Assembly: GCF_000317535.1 (NCBI RefSeq)
Contig: NC_019757.1
Span: 3,612,501-3,676,500 of the forward strand
Direction of reading: 5' to 3'
Source: Cylindrospermum stagnale PCC 7417
Lineage (GTDB): Bacteria > Cyanobacteriota > Cyanobacteriia > Cyanobacteriales > Nostocaceae
DNA: 64,000 nt
The stretch's first letter is position 1. Every line of letters begins with the position of its first letter. Shown one piece after another: positions 18,189-28,500 of the stretch. The notes beneath the pieces are model-generated. The model was not told where the DNA came from, searched no databases, and saw only the letters and a list, made by a program, of their open reading frames with translations. Position numbers and translations under genes: made by a program.

Positions 18189-19202
18189 TTACTTAGCATT
18201 TTGTGCCACTACCTCCCGCACGCGATAGATGGGTCTTCCTTGGGATTCATGGTAGGTACGCATGAGTAATTCTGCCAAAAGACCGAAGCTAAATAGCTGC
18301 ACTCCAGTTACCAGCAGCAGCACCGCCAAAATTAGCAAAGGGCGATTGCCAATCATCGCACCAAAAGCCAATTTGAGGAAGGTCAAATATATTCCTATCC
18401 CCAAGCCGGAAACCATTGAACTTAAGCCCAAAAGCCCAAAAACGTGCATTGGGCGTGTGAGGAACTTTTTCATAAAGGAGATAGTTAACAAATCCATCAA
18501 GACGCGAAATGTCCGCCAGATGCCATACTTACTGCGACCAAAGCGACGGGCATGATGACGCACGGGGATTTCTGTAATTCTTGCCCCTTCAATGAAAGCC
18601 AAAGCTGGTAAAAATCGGTGCAGTTCTCCATAGAGGTTCATATCTGCTGCCAATTCTGACCGATAGGCTTTGAGGGAACAGCCATAATCATGCAACACTA
18701 CCCCAGTGATCTTGCCAATTAGCCAGTTGGCAATTTTAGAAGGGAGTAACCGGGAAACAGCTGCATCTTGACGTTTATGCCGCCAACCACTAACCAAATC
18801 ATAGCCTTCCTCTAACTTGGCTAATAACATGGGGATATCATCTGGGTCATTTTGGAGATCAGCATCTAAAGTGACGATCGCTTTTCCGGCTGCATAATTA
18901 AACCCCGCAGCCATAGCGGCAGTTTGTCCGTAATTTTTCCGCAAAATCACCGCTTTTAAATCATGGCGGATTTGCGCTTGTTGCTTGAGCAATTGGGCAG
19001 AACCATCTGTAGAACCATCATCCACACAGATAATTTCATAACTCAACCCACTAGCGCTCACACTATTAGCGATCGCCTCCAGCAACAGCGGCAAACTTTC
19101 CACCTCATCACGCACCGGCACCACCACGGAAACGTCTGGGATCTTGACAAAAATTGCCCCATTCTCCCCAGCCAGATTTTCAGAAATCAACCCACTCCTC
19201 AT
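18189..19202 (-). CDS. DPM1/GtrB-like GT2 glycosyltransferase with two C-terminal helices
   Basis: A 337-residue inverting GT-A enzyme. It starts catalytically at DVSVVVPVRDEVESLP, with VDDGSTDGS and the DxD motif TLDADLQNDPDD. Two hydrophobic helices near the C-terminus (HVFGLLGLSSMVSGLGIGIYL and LLILAVLLLVTGVQLFSFGLL) match polyprenyl-phosphate sugar transferases (DPM1, GtrB, ArnC), which load a sugar on undecaprenyl phosphate at the inner membrane face. It follows the NlpC/P60 gene on the same strand with a 15-bp gap, so cell-envelope work for both is plausible. Confidence 0.9.
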   Translation of the reverse strand: MRSGLISENLAGENGAIFVKIPDVSVVVPVRDEVESLPLLLEAIANSVSASGLSYEIICVDDGSTDGSAQLLKQQAQIRHDLKAVILRKNYGQTAAMAAGFNYAAGKAIVTLDADLQNDPDDIPMLLAKLEEGYDLVSGWRHKRQDAAVSRLLPSKIANWLIGKITGVVLHDYGCSLKAYRSELAADMNLYGELHRFLPALAFIEGARITEIPVRHHARRFGRSKYGIWRTFRVLMDLLTISFMKKFLTRPMHVFGLLGLSSMVSGLGIGIYLTFLKLAFGAMIGNRPLLILAVLLLVTGVQLFSFGLLAELLMRTYHESQGRPIYRVREVVAQNAK

Positions 19203-19217
19203 AATTCCTCTGCGTCC

Positions 19218-19922
19218 TCAGCGTCTCTGTGGTTCGTAACTCTTAACAACTCTGCCAGCACCTCGCAGCTGCTGATAGTATGACTGACTCACGGCATCTC
19301 CCTGTTCCGAAAGCACATCAATCCCAATACCATTGCGACCGTAATCTTTCCCGGAACTATGGATATAGCGATGATCAGCCAAATACAATCCTACATGGGT
19401 GGCTTTTTGGGGAGTTCCAAAAAATACTAGATCCCCTGGTTGTAATTCGCCTATGGTAATTGGTTGGGTGAAGCCTTCTTGCTGATAAGCATCTCTCGGT
19501 AACCAAATCCCCACCGAGGCAAAAGCCGCTTGCATCAACCCAGAACAGTCGTAATTTGGCCCGACAGTCCCACCCCAAAGGTAATAATTAGATTGTGGCA
19601 TCGCTTTTTGAGTAAAGGCGATCGCCAACGGTAGCAGTTTTTTAACTTCCGATTCAGAAAATATGGGAGCTTGGTAAGCTACAGTAGCTCTTTGTAATAA
19701 ACCCAAATCGGTAACCGATACCCACCCTGGATAGTCATCCTCGCACAAATACACCTCAACCGCTGAATCCTGATGATTTGATGTTACCCGTAAATGTCGC
19801 CCAGCAGCAGCTTGAGTTGCCAAGCGGATACATTCAGGAGAATCATATAAATTTAGGTCAGCAAGACACTGGTGCTCACCCGATTCGGAATTTGGGATTT
19901 TAGATTTTAGATTAAAGGACAT
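19218..19922 (-). CDS. NlpC/P60 gamma-D-glutamyl-diamino acid endopeptidase
   Basis: A 234-residue murein peptidase. An N-terminal bacterial SH3 region (about 20-90) precedes the C40 catalytic domain with C126 (YDCSGLMQAAF), H176 (THVGLYL) and H188 (YIHSSG). This spacing is that of the structurally studied Anabaena/Nostoc enzymes (AvPCP/NpPCP), which cleave between D-Glu and diaminopimelate in recycled murein peptides. No signal peptide is visible, in keeping with a cytosolic recycling role. It is divergent from the beta-lactamase-fold gene, with only 11 bp between starts. Confidence 0.95.
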   Translation of the reverse strand: MSFNLKSKIPNSESGEHQCLADLNLYDSPECIRLATQAAAGRHLRVTSNHQDSAVEVYLCEDDYPGWVSVTDLGLLQRATVAYQAPIFSESEVKKLLPLAIAFTQKAMPQSNYYLWGGTVGPNYDCSGLMQAAFASVGIWLPRDAYQQEGFTQPITIGELQPGDLVFFGTPQKATHVGLYLADHRYIHSSGKDYGRNGIGIDVLSEQGDAVSQSYYQQLRGAGRVVKSYEPQRR

Positions 19923-19933
19923 AACGAGAGAGA

Positions 19934-20866
19934 ATGGTTTTCTTCAGCAAAGACGAACAACTCGACAATCTTGGTAATCGCATTTTAGAGGCAACTTGGT
20001 CAGCATTTGGCACATTAACCCGAAACCAAATTGCTCTGACTTGGATTGTTTACGATCCGCCTGTCTTAGTAAATACAGGTGGCGCACTGACTCCCAACGC
20101 TTTTTGGAATCATCCCGTTCGTGGTTTTAGTTATCGTGGTGTGGAGCGAATTTACCCCGCGAGTATAGTCAAGTTATTCTACTTGGTGGCGGTTAACGAG
20201 TGGCTAGAGAAAGGTATGTTACAAACTTCCAAGGAGTTGGAGCGTGCCTTGAGGGATATGATGATCGATTCTAGTAATGATGCTACCAGCTTGGTGGTGG
20301 ATATCCTCAGTGGCACCACTTCCGGCCCAGAGTTACCACCAGGCCCCTTTGAAACCTGGAAATATCAGCGTCAGATTGTTAACCGTTATTACCAGTCTTT
20401 GGGGTGGGAGGAAATGGAAACGATTAACGTTTGTCAAAAAACTTGGGGTGATGGCCCTTATGGAAGGGAACGAGCGTTTTATGGAGAGATGCTGGATAAT
20501 CGCAATATGTTGACTACAAATGCGATCGCCCGCTTGCTGCATAGCATTGTCGGTGGTGTAGCGGTATCTAGTGTGCGATCGCAATCCATGATGGCTTTAC
20601 TCCAACGCAGTCTCAACCCCCATGATTTACCTCAAGATGTCGAAGAAGACCAGGTTACAGGCTTCTTAGGGGGTGGATTACCTGAAAATAGTCAAATTTG
20701 GTCAAAAGCCGGTTGGACAAGCCAAGTTCGCCATGATGCGGCTTACATTGAACTACCAGATCAGCGTCCATATCTGTTAGTAGTATTTACGGAAGGTAAA
20801 GCTCAAGCTAAGAGCCGAGAAATATTGCCTTTTATATCTAAAAAAGTGGCTGATGCGTTCGTGTAA
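19934..20866 (+). CDS. Class A beta-lactamase-fold serine hydrolase
   Basis: A 310-residue protein with the penicillin-binding/beta-lactamase motifs: S77-x-x-K80 in YPASIVKLFYLV, an SxN-like SSNDATS near residue 115 and a degenerate KTG box, SKAGWTS, near 258. There is no recognisable signal peptide, so it may act in the cytosol on murein fragments or another ester/amide. The start codon is head-to-head with the NlpC/P60 gene, suggesting a shared promoter and joint role. It is unlikely to be a resistance enzyme, because the KTG box is altered and no export signal is seen. Confidence 0.85.
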   Translation: MVFFSKDEQLDNLGNRILEATWSAFGTLTRNQIALTWIVYDPPVLVNTGGALTPNAFWNHPVRGFSYRGVERIYPASIVKLFYLVAVNEWLEKGMLQTSKELERALRDMMIDSSNDATSLVVDILSGTTSGPELPPGPFETWKYQRQIVNRYYQSLGWEEMETINVCQKTWGDGPYGRERAFYGEMLDNRNMLTTNAIARLLHSIVGGVAVSSVRSQSMMALLQRSLNPHDLPQDVEEDQVTGFLGGGLPENSQIWSKAGWTSQVRHDAAYIELPDQRPYLLVVFTEGKAQAKSREILPFISKKVADAFV

Positions 20867-20906
20867 CGTGCCGGAGGCAATCACTACTTTATAAAAAAAT
20901 CCGGGT

Positions 20907-20933
20907 GGTGCGTTAACAGAGTTTAACGCATCC
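20907..20933. terminator. Hairpin between convergent genes
   Basis: A 10-bp dyad, GGTGCGTTAA with TTAACGCATCC (one bulged T) around a 6-nt loop, lies between the serine hydrolase and the DUF2887 gene. No strong T run follows. The GGTGCGTTA core is also a frequent intergenic repeat in Nostoc. Confidence 0.55.
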
Positions 20934-20965
20934 TACAAAATTGATGCCATCCGATCGCCAATACT

Positions 20966-21856
20966 TTAATCACGTCCGGCTGCTAACCAAACCTGTAAAT
21001 CAGCCAAGCTAGTAAAATCTAACAGTGCTTCGCTCAAATCTTCCAGAACAGGCAATGGTAAACCAGAAATTGCAGCGCGTATTTCCCCAGATAGTTCTCC
21101 AAACCGCTTAGTCAATAGTCGGATAACGAGATTAACTGTTGCTTGTTCTACACCTTCTTCCCGTCCTTCTTCTCGTCCTTCTTCCCGTCCTTCTTCCCGT
21201 CCTTCTTCTTTAATTTCCCGGTAAACTCTCGTTTCCTTGAGCGTAATTCCTAACATAGATTCTACCTCCCTGCGGCTCAGTTGTTCAAACTTGTACACCA
21301 TTATCGTCGTAATCATCTCTATTATGGCGCGACTTGATGGCGATGCTACTTCTTCACTCGTTCTTGTTAACAAATACCTAGCTTCTTCTGGTGCTTGACT
21401 TTCTTCTAGAGTAGTTAATACCATCACTGCTACCCATAGAGGTAATTGACGAATATCTCCCAATTCATCCAAATATACCCGATGTACTTGGTTACTATTC
21501 AACAAGCCACGATGGGGATAAATATCACTTTGTTCTGTATTGCGAGATGGATAAATCGTTACCGCTTGCCAATCGCTAAATCTGGCACGGTTGCGGTAGA
21601 AATATAGTAACGATTCAGCAAACACTCTTTCATAAAGCAGTTCATCTTTTTGAAACTGAACTTCACAGAAATATACTACTCCTGCACCCTCGCTTTCTGG
21701 TGGTAAAAATACCCCGTCAATTTCAAATTTTGGTTCTTTGACAGCTACGGAATCAAATCGGTAAGCATCTGCATTTGTCGGGGGATTTGTCAATAGTTCA
21801 AATAACAGAGACGGATATTGTTGAAATAGTTTGTAAAAAATTGAATCTCGACGCAT
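20966..21856 (-). CDS. DUF2887/Rpn-like (PD-(D/E)XK) protein
   Basis: A 296-residue member of the cyanobacterial DUF2887 group, related to Rpn recombination-promoting nucleases. The N-terminus is RRDSIFYKLFQQYPSLLFELL; the core FEIDGVFLPPE...VVYFCEVQFQ carries the D and ExQ of the nuclease-like site. A REEG tetrapeptide repeat (about residues 216-235) links to a helical C-terminus. These genes are usually multicopy and mobile-looking. No transposase partner or inverted repeats are visible here. Confidence 0.8.
   Translation of the reverse strand: MRRDSIFYKLFQQYPSLLFELLTNPPTNADAYRFDSVAVKEPKFEIDGVFLPPESEGAGVVYFCEVQFQKDELLYERVFAESLLYFYRNRARFSDWQAVTIYPSRNTEQSDIYPHRGLLNSNQVHRVYLDELGDIRQLPLWVAVMVLTTLEESQAPEEARYLLTRTSEEVASPSSRAIIEMITTIMVYKFEQLSRREVESMLGITLKETRVYREIKEEGREEGREEGREEGREEGVEQATVNLVIRLLTKRFGELSGEIRAAISGLPLPVLEDLSEALLDFTSLADLQVWLAAGRD
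21152..21211. repeat. 12-bp coding tandem repeat (REEG codons)
   Basis: About five copies of a 12-bp unit (CTTCTTCCCGTC on the plus strand) encode the Arg-Glu-Glu-Gly repeat in the DUF2887 protein. The repeat length keeps the reading frame if copies are gained or lost. Confidence 0.85.
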
Positions 21857-21967
21857 AAAGCATTTTATTTATTAAACTTGCAATATATTTAATCATATAT
21901 TCCTCTACAATTGGATTTTTTGTATATTAAAACCGCAAAAAATTTATGCCGCCCATGATCACCTACC

Positions 21968-22534
21968 TTATATCAATGAATCAAATTGAAGGGAATTTTT
22001 ACCCTTAATTATCAGCATCTTCTCTGGACAATCATGAGTTTTATTTGAATCTTTTTTCTTCCCATCATGGCGGGTTTTTTCCTTAGAAATGGGAATGTGA
22101 CCGATACTGATAAAACGATATTGATAAGTGTCAAGAAAGTTATGTTTAGTCCAAAATGCTTTGCCGATTTCCTGGCAATAAGAAACAAAACATTTTGCAC
22201 CTTTTAGCTGCTGAATAATTTTCTTGCCTTTCGTTTTCTTCATCTCAATGCAAATGATGATTTTTTCTGTGTCAGTATCAGCAATCATGATAAAATCTGC
22301 GCGTTTACACTCACCTTTTGATCCATTAAAAACTTTTATTGGTGCTAGGAAGTTTTCTGCGTTAATGATGATAACCTCGTTAAAGTTGGGCATTCCATCA
22401 ATAGTTACAGAATAATTATCCTGAGTTTCTGTGAGTGTGACTGAGTAATTGAAGTGTGTTCCATCCTTTCGCTCTGCCAATGACACCGTAAACTCTTCCT
22501 TAATCATCTTTTTGAGGATAGCAATATCAGACAT
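21968..22534 (-). CDS. Small PD-(D/E)XK-like nuclease candidate, partner of the adjacent ATPase
   Basis: A 188-residue protein I cannot place in a named family. Its centre, KRADFIMI...KIIICIEMKKTKG..IIQQLKGA, has D80 on one strand and E97-x-K99 on the next, followed by a helix with Q108/Q109, the pattern of a restriction-endonuclease-fold active site. Residues 1-60 look like a beta-rich specificity or docking part. The start codon overlaps the ATPase stop by one base (TAATG), so translation is coupled. AT-rich, with no HIP1 site. The nuclease role is inferred from the motif only. Confidence 0.62.
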   Translation of the reverse strand: MSDIAILKKMIKEEFTVSLAERKDGTHFNYSVTLTETQDNYSVTIDGMPNFNEVIIINAENFLAPIKVFNGSKGECKRADFIMIADTDTEKIIICIEMKKTKGKKIIQQLKGAKCFVSYCQEIGKAFWTKHNFLDTYQYRFISIGHIPISKEKTRHDGKKKDSNKTHDCPEKMLIIKGKNSLQFDSLI

Positions 22535-23919
22535 TAATCCTCACCCCAAACAATTGCTTCCTGAATACGATTCATCGTCTCAATGGTTTTATCAAAACTG
22601 CGGGCCTCAATACCTAGTTCCAGGTCAATATCAGCTGGTATCAGGGTTTGGCATTTAGTTTTTCTCTTTTTGCCCTCTAGAGTTATATCTGACTCTTCAG
22701 CAATGTAGACTTTGATTTTTCCAGCAGAAATCAGTTCTTCTTGCCGATAACCTTCTTGTTCAGCAATTCGTTGGAGATGAGGTTTATCATGGTTGAGCAT
22801 GATCAGTGTATTTAGTTCTTTAATGATGTAATCACTGTGGGTAGTGATAAAAACTTTAATACCCAAGTTAACCAGTCGAGCAAAAAGCCGCGCAACGCGA
22901 CGTTGATTTTCGGGGTGTAGGTTCAGTTCGGGTTCATCCACCATCAATAAATCGCGAGGTTGAGCTTCGTGTCTAAGATAAAAGCCGATATCTAATAGAG
23001 AACGCACGGCGCTAGAACTTTCATCCATAGAAAGCTTGACCCGTTTACCCTTCGGCACATAGTAAAGCTCATCATTGCTGGTAACGGTATACTCGCCACC
23101 AATGATGTCAGCAAAATCAGTCAGCACATCGGGATGGTTCTCAGCAATGAAACTACTTTTTTTGACAATTTTTTCCAGTTCCCGGATAAAATTCACATTC
23201 GTCTTTATTGGCAGGGCATAATCTCCATCATTTCTAAATAGAAGTTGCAGTCGATCAATATTTTGGCCAGCCTGACCTATTTCTTCATATAAGCGATTGC
23301 GGTCGAAATTCAAGTCTTTACGAAAAATGGCGGCACCAGTTCGTTCGCTGCTAGCAATGAAAGGGCGAGGGAAAAATTGAACAAAAATGATGTCTTTTAG
23401 TGCGTCGGCAATGATGTGCTCAAGTATTTCGGTAGGAATTTTTACCTTCTCCTTCTCAACAAGCAGAGTGACAACTAACTCTGTGCTTTCTTCATTTTTA
23501 GTCATAGAGAAAAGTGATACCTCACCGGAGCCAATTTTCAGATCAAATTTGGTTAAAAAATGAATATTTTGCATATCCAGAATCACCTGGAATTTTGATT
23601 CTTTAAATCGTTCAGCTCGCGCTGCAAAAATTTTCGGTAATTCTTTGGTATATGCCTGACAACCTTGAGCTACAATCTGTTCAGTTTGTTCGACATATTC
23701 TTGTATATCAAGACGAACTACTCCATTAGCAAGTAGTTGTTCAATCTTCTCGTCGTTGATTTTAATCGTAAACATCCGCCGCCAAGTAGATAAAAAGCCA
23801 AACAGCGCGTAAGTGGCGTAAGTCTTACCAGTATTGTTATAGCCACAAATGACCGTCAGATCGCCAAGTGTGAATTCGGCTTGCTTTAAAGCACCAAGAT
23901 TTTTGACTTTAATTTTCAT
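22534..23919 (-). CDS. AAA/ABC-type ATPase of a two-gene ATPase-nuclease module
   Basis: A 461-residue SMC/OLD-like ATPase. Walker A is GYNNTGKT (26-33); the signature-like region is LSMDESSSAVRSL (296-308); Walker B is LLMVDEPELNLHP with D328-E329; the switch His is H361 in FITTHSDYI. A long helical and beta insert fills residues 50-290. The C-terminal ~60 residues are unlike the TOPRIM of OLD proteins, so nuclease activity is presumably supplied by the coupled downstream gene. The operon stands between a DUF2887 gene and two Uma2 genes, an accessory setting. Probable role: anti-phage or anti-plasmid defence (inference). Confidence 0.78.
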   Translation of the reverse strand: MKIKVKNLGALKQAEFTLGDLTVICGYNNTGKTYATYALFGFLSTWRRMFTIKINDEKIEQLLANGVVRLDIQEYVEQTEQIVAQGCQAYTKELPKIFAARAERFKESKFQVILDMQNIHFLTKFDLKIGSGEVSLFSMTKNEESTELVVTLLVEKEKVKIPTEILEHIIADALKDIIFVQFFPRPFIASSERTGAAIFRKDLNFDRNRLYEEIGQAGQNIDRLQLLFRNDGDYALPIKTNVNFIRELEKIVKKSSFIAENHPDVLTDFADIIGGEYTVTSNDELYYVPKGKRVKLSMDESSSAVRSLLDIGFYLRHEAQPRDLLMVDEPELNLHPENQRRVARLFARLVNLGIKVFITTHSDYIIKELNTLIMLNHDKPHLQRIAEQEGYRQEELISAGKIKVYIAEESDITLEGKKRKTKCQTLIPADIDLELGIEARSFDKTIETMNRIQEAIVWGED

Positions 23920-24050
23920 TAGCTTATAAATAATTTATATACGTTGGAAGAATGGGTTTTCAGCATTTTATTCTCTGATATCGATAATTTTTATAGCTTA
24001 CATCTTAACTAAGATAAATTCGTAGGCGTATCCCAACCCAGGTATCGCCC

Positions 24051-24641
24051 TTAAAATTTAATGCGGCGATAGATTTCAGACATGGGAAGTTCTACATTTA
24101 AACTGTGCAGAACAATTGACCGATCAATGTGATCATAAACTTGCCATTCCCAGCGATCGCTACTGTTTTGGTCGCGGTTATAATACTGCTCAACGTAGGG
24201 TTCAGTTTGGCTGACGAGCAGATATTCACAAAAGCTAGTCAGGGAGCGATATTTTCTGAATTTTTCACCTCTATCGTAGGCTTCAGTGAAGGGGGAAAGG
24301 ACTTCGATAATGAGTAGAGGATTGAGAATTTCGTCCGTGCGATTGCCATTAAATTCTGGTTCGCCATCGATCACCATAATGTCGGGATATGTTCCATGAT
24401 TGAAGTTAGGAATCCAGATTCGCAAGTCGCCATTGTAGGTTTGAAAGTTGGTGTCTCGGAGAGCTAGGTTGAGAAAAGTCGTGATGTCTACGGTAATGCG
24501 GCTGTGAACGGGGGAACCTCCAGGCATGGTGATGATCTCTCCGTTGAGGTATTCGTGGCGTTCTTCGGCAGTTTCCTCAATTGCCCGATACTCATCTGGG
24601 GTGAAGTGAGTTATTGTCGCTTTGGTTTGAGTAATAACCAC
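24051..24641 (-). CDS. Uma2 family endonuclease-like protein
   Basis: A 196-residue Uma2 (DUF820) protein with the usual HFTPDEYRAIEE, ERHEYLNGEIITMPGG, YPDIMVIDGEPEF and PLLIIEVLSPFTEAYDRGEKFRKYRSL blocks; D and E-x-L give a PD-(D/E)XK-like centre. I place the start at the GTG at 24641 because AGGAGG (complement of 24649-24654) lies 7 bp before it; a longer frame to 24683 lacks such a site. Uma2 genes are numerous in cyanobacteria and their role is unknown. Confidence 0.85.
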   Translation of the reverse strand: MVITQTKATITHFTPDEYRAIEETAEERHEYLNGEIITMPGGSPVHSRITVDITTFLNLALRDTNFQTYNGDLRIWIPNFNHGTYPDIMVIDGEPEFNGNRTDEILNPLLIIEVLSPFTEAYDRGEKFRKYRSLTSFCEYLLVSQTEPYVEQYYNRDQNSSDRWEWQVYDHIDRSIVLHSLNVELPMSEIYRRIKF

Positions 24642-24735
24642 AATCACACCTCCTGAATAATTTAGACCTGAAACGATTATCACCTAAATTGATAAAAATA
24701 TTTCCTATTTTTAAGATAGCTTTCTTTGATTACAC

Positions 24736-25320
24736 CTATTGGTTAATTAAAGGTTGTAATATCTGCGTGATAGCTATGGTTATGTTAGGAAACTGCAAAG
24801 GTGAAACAATCCCACCTTCAGCAAAAATTACTTCACTCTGATATCCCTGCTGAGTAGGTTCTCGAAATACATGAAGTTGGCGTTTATTCACATCTAACAC
24901 CCAATAATCTCTAATTCCTGCTTGGGCATAAATTTTACCCTTGATGTCACAATCATATTTAAAGCTACTATCTGCCACTTCAATAATCAGATACACCTCC
25001 GCCGTGGTAGGATGGTGGTCTGCATAGTCAAAGGGATTAACCTTGACTACAGCAATATCCGGCTCAGGTTCCGAAAAATTATCTAACTGGACAGGATCTT
25101 GAGTTATGATATCAGCCTGAGTTGCCAGCAAGCGACTTAAAATTTTCGCCGTTCGTCTAACGGCTGAAGTATGAGCAGTTCCCTTTGCAATCATTTTAAT
25201 AATCTGTCCAGCAATTAATTCGACTCGTTCCTCTGGCTGAAAAATACCCGCTTCTGCCATCTTGTGGTATTCCGCAACAGTCAACAGCCGCAGAGTGAAA
25301 GGCGCTGCTTGTGTCTGCAT
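24736..25320 (-). CDS. Uma2 family endonuclease-like protein
   Basis: A 194-residue Uma2 protein (LLTVAEYHKMAEAGIFQPEERVELIAGQI..., PDIAVVKVNPFDY, VYLIIEVADSSFKYDCDIKGKIYAQAGIRDYWVLD). It belongs to a different subgroup from its neighbour at 24051, so the pair is not a tandem duplication. Same strand as the other Uma2 gene, with about 95 bp between them. No function can be given beyond a predicted PD-(D/E)XK fold. Confidence 0.88.
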   Translation of the reverse strand: MQTQAAPFTLRLLTVAEYHKMAEAGIFQPEERVELIAGQIIKMIAKGTAHTSAVRRTAKILSRLLATQADIITQDPVQLDNFSEPEPDIAVVKVNPFDYADHHPTTAEVYLIIEVADSSFKYDCDIKGKIYAQAGIRDYWVLDVNKRQLHVFREPTQQGYQSEVIFAEGGIVSPLQFPNITIAITQILQPLINQ

Positions 25321-25521
25321 GGTTAAACCTAACAGTATAGAAGTTATAGAATTATTGTAAAATAGGCAATTCTTAATTACAATCAGTTTATGATATAAAA
25401 TTGTTGAAGAGAAAAATATTCACCGATTAAGCAATCTCAAATAGCCACAAATTCACAGAAAAAAGGATCAGCCTTAAAAGTTGTATCCATCAAATTTAGT
25501 CTTGCAAATATTTATGAATTT

Positions 25522-28500
25522 ATGAAAACAACCACCGAATTGCTAACTCGTCTAGAATACTATTACCAGCAAATCAAAACAATTATCCTTGCACGTCAAA
25601 ATGCGATTACTGGGTTACTACCTGCGAGTACAGCAGTTACCGCCCACGGAGATTATACAGATGCCTGGGTGCGAGATAATGTTTACAGTATTTTGGCAGT
25701 TTGGGGTTTAGGACTTGCATACCGCAAGGTGGATGAAGACAAAGGACGCACTTATGAACTGGAATACAGTGTCATCAAATTAATGCGTGGGTTACTGTTT
25801 GCTATGATGCGACAGGCGCAGAAGGTAGAGACATTTAAACATACTCAATCCCTTCTGGATGGACTGCACGCCAAATATAACACTTCCACCGGCGACATAG
25901 TAGTTGGTGATGATGAATGGGGGCATTTGCAACTAGATGCCACATCTATATTTTTGCTGATGTTGGCGCAAATGACCGCTGCGGGATTGCCAATAATTTA
26001 CACAATTGATGAAGTTAATTTCGTCCAAAATTTGGTTTATTACATTGGACGAGCTTACCGCACACCGGATTTTGGAATTTGGGAAAGGGGTAATAAAATT
26101 AATCATGGCAGTGCAGAGTTGAACGCCAGTTCTGTCGGTATGGCTAAAGCAGCTTTAGAAGCCATCAACGGACTAAATTTGTTTGGTGTACATGGTAGTC
26201 AAACATCAGTAATTCATGTGTTACCAGATGAAATTGCCCGCGCCAGAATTACGTTAGAATCTCTATTACCCAGAGAATCTGGTTCTAAAGAAATTGATGC
26301 GGCGCTGTTGAGTATCATTAGTTTTCCCGCTTTTGCAGTAGAAGATGAGCAATTGCGTCAACGAACCTTGAACGAAATTATCACCAAACTTGCAGGTAAA
26401 TATGGCTGTAAACGCTTCCTTCGTGATGGACACCAAACTGTCTTAGAAGATAACCAGCGTTTGCACTATGAACCGGCGGAACTCAAACAATTTGAGCATA
26501 TTGAATGCGAATGGCCATTATTTTTTACTTATTTAGTTCTTGATGGATTATTTCGGGGTGATCAAAATCAAGTTCAAAAATATCAAGAGCTGTTAGAGTC
26601 ATTACTCATTGAGCGCGACGGCTTGCACTTATTACCAGAACTTTATTATGTTCCCGCCGAAAAGGTAGAAGCAGAAAAGTTAGCACCCCAAACTCAGCCG
26701 CGTTTACCTAACGAAAATGTGCCTTTAGTCTGGGCGCAGAGTTTATATCTTCTCGGTGAAATGTTGAGCGATGAATTAATAGCAGTAGGAGATATTGACC
26801 CATTAGGTAGACATTTGTGTGTCGGCAAAAAACGCGAGGCGTTGGTACAAATTTCCTTGCTAGCGGAAGATGAAGTTTTACAAGCAAATCTAGCAGTTCA
26901 CGGTATCGAAGCCCAAACACCCACCCAATTAGAACCGATTCAAGTAAGAAAAGCTGGAGAATTTTCTGCTATTTATACCCAAATTGGTCGCAATGATAAA
27001 CTCGGTTTAACTGGGCGTCCAGTAAGGCGTTTGCGGAGTTTGACAACATCGAGAATCTTTCGGATTCATGGTAAGACAATTGTATTTTTGCCTTCGTTTT
27101 TGGACTCTCAGCAGTTTTATTTAACCCTTGATTACCACTTTCTAATAGATCAATTCAGAAGTGAATTAGCTTACATTCAAAAATATTGGACTGATTTGGG
27201 GCGTCCTACCCTAACTTTAATGTTGACTCACACTATGTTAGAAATTGGTTCTGAGGCGTTATTAGAACTAATGCAAGAATTGAAAGATGGTGTTTGTAAT
27301 GGTGTGCGGGTAAAATTAGGGCGGCTAAATCAGTTGATGCTGACAGCAGGAATTCAAAGAATTGATTTTCTTCAAGATGATGAATTTGCCCAGTCACCGA
27401 TGAAAAATACAGGGACACGGTGCTATTACCTAACTTATCATCCCGATAAAAACTGGAGCTTAGGGCATACCCAAGAATTCCAAATGGAGTGTGAAACAAA
27501 CTTTGGTTTATTGCTGTCTCATTTGCGTTCATCAGAGAATATCTACGAGCAAATTGAGTTATTGCAAACTTTGACGCGCTTGGAGGGCTTAAAATTTGAT
27601 ACGGGGTATGGTGGCCCCAAACATCCCGTTACCGTAGCCGATTTACTTGATGAAGTTTACACTAAAGCCGGGGATTTAGGCATTTGGGCGGTGGTACGTC
27701 GTGCTGCTGGGTTACGGAAAATGGTTGATATCGGCTTGTCTGATGCGGTGACAAGCATTTTGGTACAAGGTAAGCAAATTGCCGTTGGTAGGGCTTACAG
27801 CGAAGCTTCCCTGATAGCTGTACCCATGTCCCACAATGAAATTGCCGAGAAAATAAATCATTTCTGTCGTGAGGATATCCGCGATCGCGTTTTGACGCAA
27901 GAGATCCTGATCTATCTTGGTATTTTAATCAGATCAGAACCTGAACTATTTCAAGGACTTCTCACCCTGAGAGTTGGCTATCTTATCTTGTTAATTACCA
28001 GCGACGTAGCCCAAGAATTGCAAGTTACTCAAGATGAAGCTTATGACCACTTAATGCAACTTTCACCCTTTGAGGTGAAAACACGCTTGCATCAGGTATT
28101 AACTGGATATTCTGGCATGAGTAGTTTGTTGCGTCAGCAAGAATCACTCCACATCAAGCAAAAAGAAAGTGATATTGCTTGGGTAGTGCTACCCTCAATT
28201 AGTGAAGAAATCGAGGTTCCACCGGGTGGTTGGCGCCGGTTTCGCCAAGCAGAGGGAGCAACAGGTCGCGTACCCAAAAACTTTTTTAAGCAAGTATGGG
28301 TGTTGATGCAACATTGCAAAGGCTTAGTGATTGGCGATAAATTAGAGCGCCGCAATCGTTTAGATAGTGAGGTAATGCTTTCAGAAATGACAGCAGGGGA
28401 AAGAAATTTTGCTCTGCTAGTTGAGCATTTACTCAACAAAATCGAAGCTCCAGAATATCGCCAAGTTAATATTGAAGCATTAATGGAATTAGCTGCCATT

